64,000 nucleotides of DNA, from NCBI GenBank assembly GCA_003313425.1, contig NHZP01000016.1, positions 806,001-870,000 on the forward strand. The letters run 5' to 3'. The position numbers were made by a program, and so were the translations under genes. Every line of letters starts with the position of its first letter. The stretch's first letter is position 1. Source of the stretch: Pseudopyrenochaeta lycopersici. Taxonomy: Eukaryota; Ascomycota; Dothideomycetes; Pleosporales; Pseudopyrenochaetaceae. The notes beneath the pieces were generated by a model that saw only the letters and a list, made by a program, of their open reading frames with translations, searched no databases and was not told the origin of the DNA. This document shows positions 22,733-34,475 of the stretch, in pieces.

Positions 22733-23953
22733 ATGCGCTCCGCAGACGAGTCGAGCAGCACCTACAGCGCGTTTCTCAGCTTATCGACAGAGCTACGATG
22801 CCAAATCTACGACTACCTACTCGCCGATTCGCATGCGATCACAATTTCTGCGGGTTACACCACTGTCTCCGGTAACAGGTCACAAGAGAACACTCGCAAG
22901 ACCGACATCCCAGGCCTACCGCTCGATCTCGCGCCTCTGATACGGTTCCACCACGAACCTTCACTCCTATCTGTCGCTAACCCGCCTACAACCCCGATTG
23001 ACAATGGTCAAGTGGATGATGTTGATGGTGGGAAGCTAATATATCCGGCGCCATTGGCCTTGTTGCAGACGTGCCGGCTCGTCAATGACGAGTGCAACGA
23101 CTACATGCGGACGAGGACTAGAATCACACGATCGCGTTCTCCAAATGGGAACAAACAAGCTCAAGAGGGGGTACACAAAGAGGAAGGATTGTCAATATAT
23201 GTCACATATCCATACGGCATTCTCGTCATGCAGAGCTTATACCCTTTCCTATTAAAGTCGGCTCGGAGGGTGCACATCTGTGGGTATTATGCCAATGTCG
23301 AGGACGATGAATCAGACGCTTCTTCGGAGGAAGAAAGCGATGAAGATGACCTGAAGCCTTTGGCCAGCGTTACGGTTGCAGAGTCTTTCAGTACTCCCAC
23401 ATCCATGCCGTCGTTTGATCACCCAAGCACAGTAGCCCCTCAATTGCAACAACCACAAGGTCGTGATATGGCGCCCTCCAGAAACTCCAATCATCCAGAC
23501 CATCGACAACGGCCCCCACCTCGAGACTGTCAATCCACAAAGACTGCCTCCACCTTTGTGTCGTGTCCTCCTGCAACATCTTCTGTCGCTTCAAAAGCTC
23601 TCGCCCGCCTCGTCCGCACTTTGCTTCCAGCAGAACCCACCCTTCTCACCAAGCTCTCCGCCCACCTGCTCTATCCCGGCGACCCCACCAGCAAGTTCAT
23701 CTGGTCCTATAAAGACAGCCCCATCACCCACATTCTCCGCAATATCTGCGGAGGCAGGATCGATATGCAGATCAAACGAAGCATGCTTGGCAGCGGGATA
23801 TGTCTTACAGCTCGCCCGCATCCCGAAGGCCGCATAATCAGCACAAGTTGGGAGCGTTGGCGCTCTGTAAACCCAGTTGGACGCGGAAGGGCGAGGAGAC
23901 TTGTGCCGGAAGTGAGTGTGAATGATCTGGATGCATTCCTGACCAGCGAGTAG
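22733..23953 (+). CDS. F-box-like / 2EXR-type protein of unknown function
   Basis: Single exon of 406 aa, using the first in-frame ATG at 22733. The segment FLSLSTELRCQIYDYLLADSH (about residues 13–33) is the short F-box-like motif found at the start of many fungal proteins that may act as substrate adaptors. Further conserved-looking blocks are ALLQTCRLVNDECNDYM and YPYGILVMQSLYPFLLKSARRVHI. The middle is disordered (acidic run DDESDASSEEESDEDD, then Pro/Ser-rich). An open frame of 61 codons upstream lacks ATG, so the true N-terminus may be longer if an upstream intron exists. Confidence 0.7.
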   Translation: MRSADESSSTYSAFLSLSTELRCQIYDYLLADSHAITISAGYTTVSGNRSQENTRKTDIPGLPLDLAPLIRFHHEPSLLSVANPPTTPIDNGQVDDVDGGKLIYPAPLALLQTCRLVNDECNDYMRTRTRITRSRSPNGNKQAQEGVHKEEGLSIYVTYPYGILVMQSLYPFLLKSARRVHICGYYANVEDDESDASSEEESDEDDLKPLASVTVAESFSTPTSMPSFDHPSTVAPQLQQPQGRDMAPSRNSNHPDHRQRPPPRDCQSTKTASTFVSCPPATSSVASKALARLVRTLLPAEPTLLTKLSAHLLYPGDPTSKFIWSYKDSPITHILRNICGGRIDMQIKRSMLGSGICLTARPHPEGRIISTSWERWRSVNPVGRGRARRLVPEVSVNDLDAFLTSE

Positions 23954-24231
23954 GACAAAAGTAACTAGCTGCACGCTCTACCGTTGAACAGTCTGGGAGA
24001 TTGAGTTGAATGTACTGGTCTCAACGGCAGTTGACGTTATGGCTGCCTTGATTGGCGCGTATATGGTTGTAGCACTTGGTTGCGGGCTTACCAAGGCAAT
24101 ATATATAATTAACATACTGGCCATTGATATGAGCCCTGTGATACAACAATTGAGCATGCATCAAACACCGAGCAATAAAGCTGTCCACAAATGATTTTCA
24201 TCATTGGTATGTGGTAATGTCTTTCGGGTAT

Positions 24232-26765
24232 CTATGCTAGCAGCGCGAAGAGCAGATATGTCTTTTTCGCATAATCTGTTGCGTTCTTCCGCAGCCTATT
24301 GATCGCAGCCTCGTCTAGTCCCTCGATGTCCGCTTGTGATACAAGCTCTGTCATCCCACCATTCGTTTCATTGCTAGCAGTTATGAATCGCTGAATGTAT
24401 AGTGCATCGAAGACCAACTGCTTGAGCTTCTGATCCTTGAGTTCCTGAGAGCTTGATGCCGACGGCGCAGCGATGTCGACTACTTCAGTTCCATCGTTGG
24501 TAGGTTTTTCCTCGTTCTCTTCACCATTCGCAGCCGCCTCTCCACTCTCAGCTACTTTTTCTTTGCTTTCCTCGGCTACTTGTTTCTCTCCAAGCGTGTC
24601 GATTTCTTTTACATGATCCTGGAATAGTGGTACCAGTGTCTCAAATACCTTACTCTTGAGCACGGCAACACTGCCAGGTACCCAAAGGTCGCTACCAAGC
24701 ACGCCCATGCTCTTGTTAAGCTCCCTCAAAAATCTAAAGGCACTAGGCGAAGGCTGACTGGGGAGCGGTGGGTTTCCTTCCCAGAGGATGTGACAGCCAG
24801 TCCGTGTGCTCGATGAAACACTGAGTGTCTTTTGGTATGCTTTCGTTGCCGGCTCAACTATATTTGAAGCAACTGCCATGTGCAATGGTTGCAGGATCTC
24901 GGTTGTAAAAGGAGACTGTAGCGGAGATAACTTATCTTGAAGACTCAGTTGAGGTATTCGGTCGCCAATCTCGCGAATGACGCGGAGAACGAATGCAGCT
25001 TTCTGTACTTCAACATCGTTCCTCTGCTCAGTCGAAGACTTGACAACTAATGAGAAGCTCGTCCCTAATATTTGCAATGCTTCACGCAGCGCTTCTTGCG
25101 TCGTATCCTCAAGCAACTTGGGATCGTCATCACTGAGGAGTATTTGTTTTGAATTCCCAAGCTCGTCATCCGATTCGTCTTCGACATCGTCGGCAAACGT
25201 ATCGTCCCATCGTGCTTCCTTCATGCCCTTCACAATGCCTCTGACCTCTAAAACAGATTCCATCCATTTATCGAACGCAGATGTAACATTTCTGACAGGC
25301 TCATCGCGTCCTTGATATGTGTTGAGAATTGTGGTCTTGAAGGTTTGTGCACCATTGCTCAGGTCTACAGTCTTGACTGTCGAACTCCACAACGATAGCT
25401 TCGACTTATCGCTATCAATAGCCAGTGCATTCAGTCGACTTGTGAGTTCAGATACGACGGCTTCCAGTTCTTGCGTACGCGACTGTACGATATTTTCCAG
25501 CTTTTCGTTCATCGTATCCCGCAAATCATCAAGCACATTTGCAGACTTTACGCCCGCCATCCTCGAGCCTGACAATATCCACGTTTCAATCAATTCTTGC
25601 CTCAAGCTGGCAACTTCTTTCAGTCTTTCCTCTCCATCAAGTGCTTTCTTGATTCCCTTTAAGAATGCAGCAATAGCGTCTTTTGACCATCGGTGCAGTA
25701 TCCTCTCCGCCTCTGGTCGCTGTAGCTCGTCGTGTCGCGGCCATGGCGTATAATTTCGCGCCTCTTCGCCCATCCAGCGATCATGAACATCCAGATTTAA
25801 TTCATGGAGGCCTCGGATGTCTGGGTCTTGGATCAATGGGTGTTGCTTGAGCTTCGCTAGACCGTCTGCCAGCCGTCGTGGAAAGATCACCTGCGTATCG
25901 AGACATGTTTGTATGCACAGCTTGAGCGCGCTGATACCGTGTTTCGCCAGCTGATCGCCACCTTCTCTCAGCTCGCTGTTCATCCTGTCCAGCCTTACTT
26001 TGTGAAAATGATTCAGAACATCCGTTGGCGGTGAGCTTGTCGCAAGCGCATACGCGCACATACTCTCCACTAGACTTGTTGCCTCGCCTGTTGTGCTCGA
26101 GAGTCTCTTGTCAATCCTCCGCAGTAGCTTCCTCCGTACTGACAAAAGTCTTTCCCACAACTGGTCCACAATAGGCGGCTTACTCTTCGCCTGGCTCAGC
26201 GCCTTATGAAGCAGCCTCGAGACGACCAAAACCTTCGCTATGAGCAAATATGACCCTTCTCTTTTCATCAAGCGCGTCATTACTAGAGGCGCATTTCGTA
26301 GAACTGAGAGCTGGGATGCGAACGTATATCGCTCTGCATCTGTTCCCCGTCAACTTGCGGCTCTTGCCCAATCCATTGACATAGACTAACCGCGACTCCT
26401 TATATGTGTGTCCATCGTAACTGCATTGCTCGACAGTCTCTCCAAACCCCTCGAATTGCAGCTTCGTCCTACTTTCGAGAGCTTGGACTCGACCTCTTCC
26501 ATGCGGACTTCCATGTCAATAATCGTCTCGGCGGTATCGAGAAGGCTGCGATAGCTCGTCCTAGGATGTCGTCAATATGTAGACTTCAAATGTCCCGTAT
26601 TCGCGTTATCTCATACCCCACGAGCGACCGCAGCTTCTCTCGATTCTCGTCGGCATTGGTACGGAGTTGCTGTTCGAGCTTGCGAACAACGGGTATCGGA
26701 TATTGGAACGCGTCTTCCCAAGTTTGAAAAGTCCGTGGGTCTGGCGCTTCGTTCGCCGTCGCCAT
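24232..26765 (-). CDS. COG1: Conserved oligomeric Golgi complex subunit 1
   Basis: Three exons (26765–26617, 26560–26391, 26339–24232; introns 56 and 51 nt) encode 808 aa. The N-terminus (DAFQYPIPVVRKLEQQLR, then LRSLVG-TSYRSLLDTAETIIDME across intron 1) is the Vps51/COG1 helical start. Exon 3 begins DAERYTFASQLSVLRNAPLVMTRLMKREGSYLLIAKVLVVSRLLHK, the classic continuation. The rest is long helical rod. COG is the octameric tether for intra-Golgi retrograde vesicles on the cytosolic face. The start was chosen because the two small upstream exons restore the conserved N-terminal helices that the big exon alone lacks. Confidence 0.92.
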
Positions 26766-27068
26766 TTCTATCAAGAGTAGCGAACGTGGTAATCACAATG
26801 GTCATGGAACTGAGGTATTGAAGCAACGGCGATACGTTTCCCCACCACACCCCGCTTAGTCATCCTACCGGTACTGCATGACTTGTTCAAGGTGACATTT
26901 GTAAACCCATTGAGTTCCGTTGGCTAAATCGTAGACTCAAAACTGACCAGGTAGATTTCAAAATTAAATATCTATCTTATTGGTGTTGAAACCAGGTATC
27001 TCTATATAAGTAGGTTTAGTAGTATGGTATCACAGGTTAAGCTCAAATCTCCGACCCCAATTGAAGTG
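26766..27068. other. Intergenic, COG1 promoter and PABA synthase 3' flank
   Basis: 303 bases with an AT-rich portion around 26940–27020. No gene seen. Confidence 0.4.
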
Positions 27069-29849
27069 TCACTCCACTTCTACTTCAATATCACCCTCAT
27101 TCGTCGCAGTTCTCCTCCTTAGTTCACGCTCCACTGCCCTGAGCATCATCTGCGCATCATCGAGACTCAATTCTTCCCCACCTCTCATAGTTGCCAACAG
27201 CTCAGCAAATTCGGGGTTGTCAGGTTCAATGATTTCGATCCTCTTATTCTTCGATGCCAACTTTGACGGCGGCGGTTGGTGCTTGAAGGCTCGTGATGTG
27301 CTCTGGAACTTGGCGACCATTTCCTCGAACTCCCCTTCAGGCGTGCTTTGGCTAGTCACAGCTCCTCCGGCGCCGATCTGCCACACGTCTTCCTTATCAT
27401 GGTCTGAAGAGTCAATCTTGACAGCGGTTCGAATGACAACGCTGAAGTCTCCACCTCCACCGACATCGAAGTAGCCGAGAACGCCTGAGTATATACCGCG
27501 TCTCACACCGTCTTCCTCCTTTTGCAAGATCTCGCAAGACCTCTTCTTCGGTGCACCAGTCATGCTTCCTGGAGGTAAACTCTCGACGAATGCTTGGAAG
27601 CCCAAGTATGGAACTGGCTGCTTCTTGGACGTGCTAGCATATTCCGCTGGATCTTCCCATTCATCTGGTGTACTTGGCTTGTAAATTCCATCAGGCACTG
27701 CGTCTACAACTGAAACTAGTTGCCAAAGTGTTTCGTATTCCTCCACTTCCATGAGCTGACTAACGCGGACGTTATTCGAACCATAGACCCCGTGCAGTTG
27801 GTGCCGGGTTAGATCAACGATCATCAAGTTCTCTGCACGTTCTTTGGACGATGAAAGAATAGCATGAGCCATTTCTGCAGTAATTCCGGGCTTCTTCTGT
27901 ACAGTTCCCTTGATTGGTCGACATTGGGCAGTCTGCGATCTGTTCCAGCTGATATATCGCTCTGGTGAGGAACTAAGAATGTGTACATTGTGCATCCTCA
28001 TGTAAGCGCTGAAAGGAGCTGGGTTTTGGCCCGTCAAGCGCTTGTACAAATTCCAGGAATGTTCATTGTCTTCTGAATGAGAGATTTTGCAAGCCGTAGG
28101 TTTGCGAGCGTGGATCTCATTGCGTGTTGTAAGGCAAAGCTCGTAGCTCTGCCCGTCCGCTATGGCATCTTGGCATGACTGTACTTTACTGCAGTACGTC
28201 TCGCCGTCTACTACATGCAACTCACATGAGTCGATATATTGGCGCATCGGACCATAGAGCTCAAAAGGATCTGCTTTGGGAAGAGGCGTTGAGCTTGGTG
28301 TCGACTCTAGCGACTTGTAGCCGGCGGCTTCGTAAATCTTTTCTGTTGTATCTTCGATCCAAGCTTCGTCATATTGGCCACGAATACTTTGTACGTATAT
28401 TTTCTTGATCTGATGGTCAAAAACAATACTTCGCGTGATATATGCGAAGCAGACGTCTGGATATGCGGCTTCCTCGTGACCAGCCACATTGATAGTCTCT
28501 AGGCCAGCTTCATATGATGCATAGCCCATGAGCCCACCCCAAAACGGTGCCCAGGTTGATGTTTGGGGAGGCATTGAGGGCTGCAGGCTTTTCATAACCT
28601 CGCGAATGTATGGCCATGGGTCAGCCACGTTCCACTCGGTGTGAACATCATCAATGCCATCTCTTAGCTGCATCTTCCTAGAACCGGTATAGTAATGCAA
28701 ACGTAAGGTTTCCTCGGGTATGACGACACCAATGATGCTGTACCTGCCAGTACCGACTGCCATTGGGAGTAGATTTGACTGAAGTCCAGATTGTAGCACT
28801 ATAGCTTCATGTCTTGGCATCTCCAGCAGCTCGCACACGTCCGCAACTGTAAGTCTTCCACTCCCTGTGGTTGCGCAATGCACGATGCTTGGTGCCAGGT
28901 CTGGCAGAGATTGTCCATCCCCGTGCGCGATTAGTGAAGCCAGCTCTTCTGGCGCAAGAGTGGCGCTATCGAGCTTTGCCGCGAATTCGATGCGCGAACA
29001 CGGGTTCTGTTTTTTGGCATTATAGAAGCCAAGTTCGTGTCGAAAGTCATCAAACGTCATGGGTAGGGATATATGATTGGGTGTGGGACTGTTCTTGGGT
29101 ACGTCGTGGAACATGCGCTTTCGAGTCCATGACAACGCGTCTTCCCACCAGTTTCGAATGATACGCTTCCCTTCCTCATTCGTGCAAACCGATTCCGGAT
29201 GGAACTGGACGCCCCAAAATGGCTTTTGTATATGCTTTACACCCATGAGGACAGCGCCATTGTGATCATTATCGAAGTCCCATGCAAGTGGCTCCAGCTG
29301 TGGGCAACTTTCTGTCGGTTCCCACAGTTGCGCAGGGTAACGAACAGCCCGTTTCGTTTGGATGAGGTGGTCCAACTTCACTTGTAAAGAGTGATATTGT
29401 GTCGCGAGTAATTTCTCTACGTTCCGGAAGATCGACTGACCATTGTGCAAAACTGCCGATATGATGCCATGTTTTGGGACTTCCAATCTTTCGACATCAG
29501 CCCCAAACGCTAAGCACAAGGACTGGAATCCGAGACAAATCCCCAGTACAGGGATCAGTTGTTTGTCTTCAAGCTTCCATAGCTCTTTCATTAGTCCAAC
29601 GTCTTTATCGCATTTTGCCCAGCCAGGTCCGGGTCCTGCAATGATGGCATTGAAACCTTTCACGCAATCGGTGAAAGCTGCGTACTCTCCCAAAGCATTG
29701 ACCTTGGTGAGGAGCGGGTCATCGATGAATATCTTCACGACCTCAGCATCCACATTTTGCTCAACGAGCGCGACTATGTTGTTCGAAAACGAGTCATAGG
29801 CATCCAGGAAGAGGATTCGTGGGCGTTGAGTCAGAATCGCTGGCGCCAT
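27069..29849 (-). CDS. pabaA: Bifunctional para-aminobenzoate (ADC) synthase
   Basis: Single exon from ATG 29849, 926 aa. The N-terminal glutamine amidotransferase domain has the nucleophile in GICLGFQ (Cys about 104) and the His-Glu pair in QFHPES (about 218). The C-terminal chorismate-binding domain carries SSSPERYISW, PIKGT (about 646) and PPGSMTGAPKKRSCEI (about 763). PIKGT is the PabB-type signature that separates ADC synthases from anthranilate synthases. The fused enzyme makes 4-amino-4-deoxychorismate from chorismate and glutamine for folate synthesis. The fusion order amidotransferase–synthase matches the fungal and plant enzymes. A C-terminal extension of about 100 residues ends in a Glu-rich tail. 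Symbol by analogy with Aspergillus. Confidence 0.95.
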   Translation of the reverse strand: MAPAILTQRPRILFLDAYDSFSNNIVALVEQNVDAEVVKIFIDDPLLTKVNALGEYAAFTDCVKGFNAIIAGPGPGWAKCDKDVGLMKELWKLEDKQLIPVLGICLGFQSLCLAFGADVERLEVPKHGIISAVLHNGQSIFRNVEKLLATQYHSLQVKLDHLIQTKRAVRYPAQLWEPTESCPQLEPLAWDFDNDHNGAVLMGVKHIQKPFWGVQFHPESVCTNEEGKRIIRNWWEDALSWTRKRMFHDVPKNSPTPNHISLPMTFDDFRHELGFYNAKKQNPCSRIEFAAKLDSATLAPEELASLIAHGDGQSLPDLAPSIVHCATTGSGRLTVADVCELLEMPRHEAIVLQSGLQSNLLPMAVGTGRYSIIGVVIPEETLRLHYYTGSRKMQLRDGIDDVHTEWNVADPWPYIREVMKSLQPSMPPQTSTWAPFWGGLMGYASYEAGLETINVAGHEEAAYPDVCFAYITRSIVFDHQIKKIYVQSIRGQYDEAWIEDTTEKIYEAAGYKSLESTPSSTPLPKADPFELYGPMRQYIDSCELHVVDGETYCSKVQSCQDAIADGQSYELCLTTRNEIHARKPTACKISHSEDNEHSWNLYKRLTGQNPAPFSAYMRMHNVHILSSSPERYISWNRSQTAQCRPIKGTVQKKPGITAEMAHAILSSSKERAENLMIVDLTRHQLHGVYGSNNVRVSQLMEVEEYETLWQLVSVVDAVPDGIYKPSTPDEWEDPAEYASTSKKQPVPYLGFQAFVESLPPGSMTGAPKKRSCEILQKEEDGVRRGIYSGVLGYFDVGGGGDFSVVIRTAVKIDSSDHDKEDVWQIGAGGAVTSQSTPEGEFEEMVAKFQSTSRAFKHQPPPSKLASKNKRIEIIEPDNPEFAELLATMRGGEELSLDDAQMMLRAVERELRRRTATNEGDIEVEVE

Positions 29850-31060
29850 CGCCTGAAGAGGTATGCTCCGCAAGGACAAGATCCGAAAGCGTCAATCGGA
29901 TCTTAAAAATGTGGACAGTCTTGATAGTCTCGATAATAACCAAGATAGCAATTATGACAGTGGGACGCGGTGTTGGCGACCCTTGCAAAAAAAAGTTGTC
30001 GCAGGCTTCAATAGGGCTGAGGACTTAAACCCGCGATAATCCCGATGAAACGCCGGCGCAAGCCGAAGGGCTGAATGGAACGCGACTGAGGTTCAATGCA
30101 AGAGATTTGTATGAGATGTACGCTGCGTGAAGAGTCGAAAGGAGGGAGGAATGACTGTTGAAGGGCTTAGTGAGCGATAACGATTCTTTGAACCAACGCC
30201 TCCCGAGTTAGTCCGGTCTCTTATGCAGGGTCCCGGCTAGACGCCGCTAACGGAAGCGAAGACTCAGCTTGGGCCACAGCTGCGGTGCGCATCTCCTTGA
30301 ATGGGAAGTCTACCCACAGCCGTGACTGTTTCAGTCGCTTGAAACAGAGTATTTGCCACCCCCTTGTTCATCTGAAAGGAGGCAAAGCTCGGCTCAAGGT
30401 CCGAGAGTCTTCGCGGTGTGGAACCTGGGGATCGAGACCATGCTAACGATCATCTTTGGCAGGCTCGTGGCTGTCAAGCGACCTCACTATTGACTTACAA
30501 ATGCGGGATCTATTGAGTGTATTCTGCAAAGTTCGGGCATCGCCTCCTCTCCCTTGGGGGATTTTGGAGGGAGCGAAGCAAGATTCGGACGTGATTTCCC
30601 GTAATGCCTCAGGGCCGCTTTGCGAATTCTTTTGACCTCAGCCTTCTCTATGAGGTCTAATAACATTAGGCAGATAATAGATATTAGATTGCGAGGCACT
30701 TGCTTAACTGAACGCTGCTCACAGGAGGTGGCTGAACATGCTCCATTGCAGTTGACAATCAATTGACACAATTATCTCACGTCTCATGGAGATTCGCCAT
30801 CTTTTACGAAAACACAGTCGAATTCTTCAAGAACTTGGTTTTATTCATGTGGGCAGAAACCCCTCATCATTGTCGATTGCGTCGAAGCGATCTGCGATCT
30901 CATTACGCCACAATAGATTTGATGCAAGTAGTTGCACAACCTGCGCGAATGCAAACATTTGTCTACATAACGATGACCACGCTATCTGTACAATTCCATG
31001 CGAATGGATCGTTTTTTAAAGCTCATTATACTTAGTGTAAGTGTATCATTAAGAGTAATA
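29850..31060. other. Intergenic, 1.2 kb
   Basis: It lies between the start of PABA synthase and the 3' end of the next MFS gene. Frames such as 30487–30771 (minus) and 30763–31035 (plus) show no family features. It holds the PABA synthase promoter; no TGACTC-type core was noticed near the start. Confidence 0.4.
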
Positions 31061-32603
31061 CTAGCTCCGAGGCATTGCTTGCTCTTCAGAACCGTCTGAT
31101 ACCGGTACCTCAGTATCGGCTTCCGTGTTCGTATGATCGTCTTCGGCGTCATTCGCGTAGGGCTTTTGCCGCTGAACCCGTCCACCGAAGAAAGCAAGAA
31201 GCAACAAGTCATACGTAGCCTTTAAAGAACCCGCTACCACGAATGCCACCCAAAAGTGGTTCCGACCAGCAAGCACTCCGGTGACTGAAGGGCCGCTACT
31301 TTGAGACAGCGTTTTGAGAATGTTGACTACGCCCATGACTGCTGTCCGTTCTTCAGGAAGGACTATGATGGAAAGAAACGCCGATCGAGGAGCCTGGTCC
31401 ATGGAATTGAGAACAGATCTGCCCACCAGTAGACATATAGTTAACGGTAATCCGGGAGGAACTGGCAATAACGCAAGGAATATGGAACTAGGCAAATGTG
31501 TGAAGACCATTGCTTGTATCAAACCAAGACGCTTCGCGAGAGAGGCAGCAAATATGTTGCCAATAGTCGAGACAAACCTAAATCTAACTTAGCTATGGTA
31601 CATACAACAAGTGTTTGAGCTGAACATACCACGTTGCGGACATAATCCCGCCAAGTTGGCCATTGGGAAGATGAAACTTTCTCTCCATGTAGTAGTTGAT
31701 CAACGAAAAGGGGACCATGCCACTACCTAGCGAATCCAAGAAGAAGAGGCTGCAGAGTTTGATCAAGACCAAACGACTCGGTTTCGAGATGGTGCTTATT
31801 GAATGCCAGAGCCTTTTGGGAGATTTGGGAGGGGTGGATTCCTGCGAAGGAGGCTCGGCACCATCGATAGTGCCATGGTCGTTCAGTAGAGGTTCCGTCT
31901 CACTGGGCGCCTCGCGGACCTCGGACCAGTCTTTATGCTCGCATCGATGGCTCAGAAATAATGTCATGATGGCTTTGGCACAGCCGACAGCAGTATAAAT
32001 CCAGAAGATGGCTCGATAAGCATCTAAATCCGTCCAGCCTTCTCTTGCCTGTAGATTATCGACAGCTATACCCCCTACCGCCAGTCCTGTAGATGTTCCC
32101 AATACGGCGAGGACCACGTACCAGGTGTACACATCGGAGCGTCGTTCCTCAGGTACAAGATGTGCCAGCGTTGACTCCTCCACCGCTCTGAATGGCCCAA
32201 TCTCATTCCCACTCGGACTAATGACTCCTATTATTGCAGCCAAAAGCAGCCCAATGTAGCTATTAGTTGTCGCAAAGACGGCACCTGATATTGCCATCGC
32301 AATGGCACCGAAAAGAAGGATCCTCCTACGCCCAAGCGAATCGGCAACCAATGTGAGCAGAAGACTAACGACAACATCCCCTAGGAGCGTCAAGGTCATG
32401 AACAAACCAATCTGCTCATCTGAGAATCCCAGCTCTTTCAGATAAATCGCTAAGACCAATGCAACTGAGCCGTACGCGAAAAGCCGTATGTAGCGAGCGA
32501 GAATCACAATGTACACATCCTTCCCTGCTGACTTCATCGTGTGTAAACCCAATTCCTTTCCGAGCCATCGTGCTGCGTTGGCGGGTCCATATTTGACAGA
32601 CAT
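31061..32603 (-). CDS. MFS transporter
   Basis: Two exons (32603–31630, 31577–31061; 52-nt intron GTATGT…TTTAG) encode 496 aa, start MSVKYGPANAARWLGKEL. The MFS signature between helices 2 and 3 is DSLGRRRILLFG. The first half has ILARYIRLFAYGSVALVLAIYLKELGFSDEQIG. A long cytosolic loop (EPLLNDHGTIDGAEPPSQEST) separates the halves, and exon 2 carries the last helices and an acidic tail. It resembles prokaryote-like fungal MFS carriers related to multidrug exporters; substrate unknown. The start was chosen as the only ATG preceding the conserved region. Confidence 0.88.
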
Positions 32604-33528
32604 ATTTGAAGCTTGTAAATCGTGCACAGTTGCTCAAGAATTGCGATGCAAGATGTACGAGTAAGACGGCACAGGGTGAGACAATGTGTACAGATCAGAA
32701 AGAGAGTGTGAGAATTAATTTGAAAGTGAGGAGAATTGCAGAGGTGGATGTGGAGGACATTGTGTTTACTTGTACAGCCATGAAAGTTCAGGTGTTGCCT
32801 GGAGACCTGAGTAGGATTCACGCTATGGTAAGTACGTCAGCGTTCACATTTACCCGATTCCGATGTAGGAAGTCGCGCCGCAATGACATGTCGTGCATGG
32901 AAGAAGGACGCCACGAAGGCGCATTTAGGGTTTGATCGATCTTTGAGAGAACTAAGTGATCTTATCATTAAGGCTCAACAGCTCGATTACATGATCCTGA
33001 CTTAATGCGGGCATGTCGAGGGGCGACAGACTGGAGTATTTAGGCGTTGGTACAACCGACACTCATTCCTCGTGGCCCCTTACGTAGTGGCGTTGCATCC
33101 TGTGAAAGGATAGTAACTATAGTATCTAGTGGTTTAAAATGATGTGCAAACATAGAATGGAGCGTTGTCAATACGAAATGCTTGTTTCAGTAACTGCACA
33201 TCTAGGAGAAAAGATATGATTGCCCACATTAAGAACACCTAGAGAACACAGTGAAAGAGGACCCAGCGGTCACCACAAATTGTAATGCAGACCCAGAAAT
33301 CCAAACGAGAGCCCCTTCTAAGCGAGCCGCGTCGCCATGCAAGCACAAAGACCGGTAGACACGGAAGCAGACGGGACATGATATATGGCGAACAGGTCAT
33401 CGAGGAGAAGCCATATCCATAAGCATTACGTTGCCGTGCCAGACTCATAATCACACCGGGACCGGAAGACAGACACCCACGCCGTATATCGCTCATCTTG
33501 TACGATCTCCGCCGTCTCTGCTCATCCT
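32604..33528. other. Intergenic, MFS promoter and YPT1 3' flank
   Basis: About 925 bases; no gene recognised on either strand. Confidence 0.4.
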
Positions 33529-34475
33529 CTAGCAGCAGCCACCGCCGGATCCATTCTGCACGCCCTGGCCTTGCCCGATGGGGACTGTGGGCTTCGTGTT
33601 GGCGGTTGTAGTTCCCATACGCTCCTTGATCTGGCGGGCCATGGTCAGGAAAGCTTGCTCGACGTTGGTAGCGCTCTTTGCGGAAGTCTCAAGGAAGGGA
33701 ATGCCGAGGCTGTCTGCGAATTCCTGTGCCAATGTTAGTTTTAGCGCATTTGCACAATCATGAGTATGTATATACCTTTGCTACGGTGTACTCGACAACC
33801 TTCTTGTCTGCCATATCGGACTTGTTGCCTACCAGGAGCTTGTTGACACCCTCAGTGGCATATCGGTCAATTTCCTGCAACCACTGCTTCACGTTGTTGA
33901 ATGAGTCCATATCGGTGACATCGTAGACGACGCAGATACCGTGGGCGCCGCGGTAGTACGAAGATGTGATGGTTCGGAATCGCTCTTGACCAGCAGTATC
34001 CCACTGTGATCGCTGTCAGCACGCCGTTACATACTCTGTAACGTTTTAGGGCACGTACGATTTGTAGCTTCACAGTCTTGCCATCGAGCTCAATAGTCCG
34101 GATTTTCTGAGACAGATTAGCCTGATGCGGATCCTAGGCAGCGAGGATGCGGGGAGACGCACGAAATCGACACCGATGGTCGAAATGTAGCTCTCTGTGT
34201 ATGTGTCGTCTGCGAAACGGAGGAGCAAGCAGGACTTTCCAACACCAGAATCACCGATGAGGAGGAGCTTGAACAGGTAGTCGTATCTATTATGCGACGT
34301 GCGGTCAGCGGGAGGCTTCGATAACGGGGCGAGCAGCGTCAAAACTGTGGAGAACGTGGGGAGATGCTCTGCAGGCGCTCGAGTTAGCACGGCTCTAGGC
34401 AAGTAATTGGTGTGACCAGTCCGCGGTCAGTGGCGGTGGGAATCGCACAAAGGGTACATACTACTCAGGATTCAT
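33529..34475 (-). CDS. YPT1: Rab GTPase Ypt1 (Rab1), ER–Golgi traffic
   Basis: Five exons: 34475–34465 (only 11 nt), 34286–34163, 34106–34059, 34003–33776 and 33723–33529, encoding 201 aa. Introns are 178, 56, 55 and 52 nt. Splicing gives [22 protein letters not shown] (P-loop 15–22), TIGVDF (switch I), [11 protein letters not shown] (switch II), VGNKSDM and ETSAK, with a C-terminal GGGCC for double geranylgeranylation. This is the near-invariant Rab1 set. Ypt1 recruits tethers in ER-to-Golgi transport and autophagy initiation. The first exon codes just MNP and part of Glu4; the 178-nt first intron is typical of a small GTPase gene where regulatory signals sit early. Confidence 0.96.

Noticed and set aside
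30180..30260. Possible tRNA-like segment (GC-rich with a gaaccaacgcc stretch)
   Set aside because: No cloverleaf with acceptor, D, anticodon and T arms could be folded by eye on either strand.
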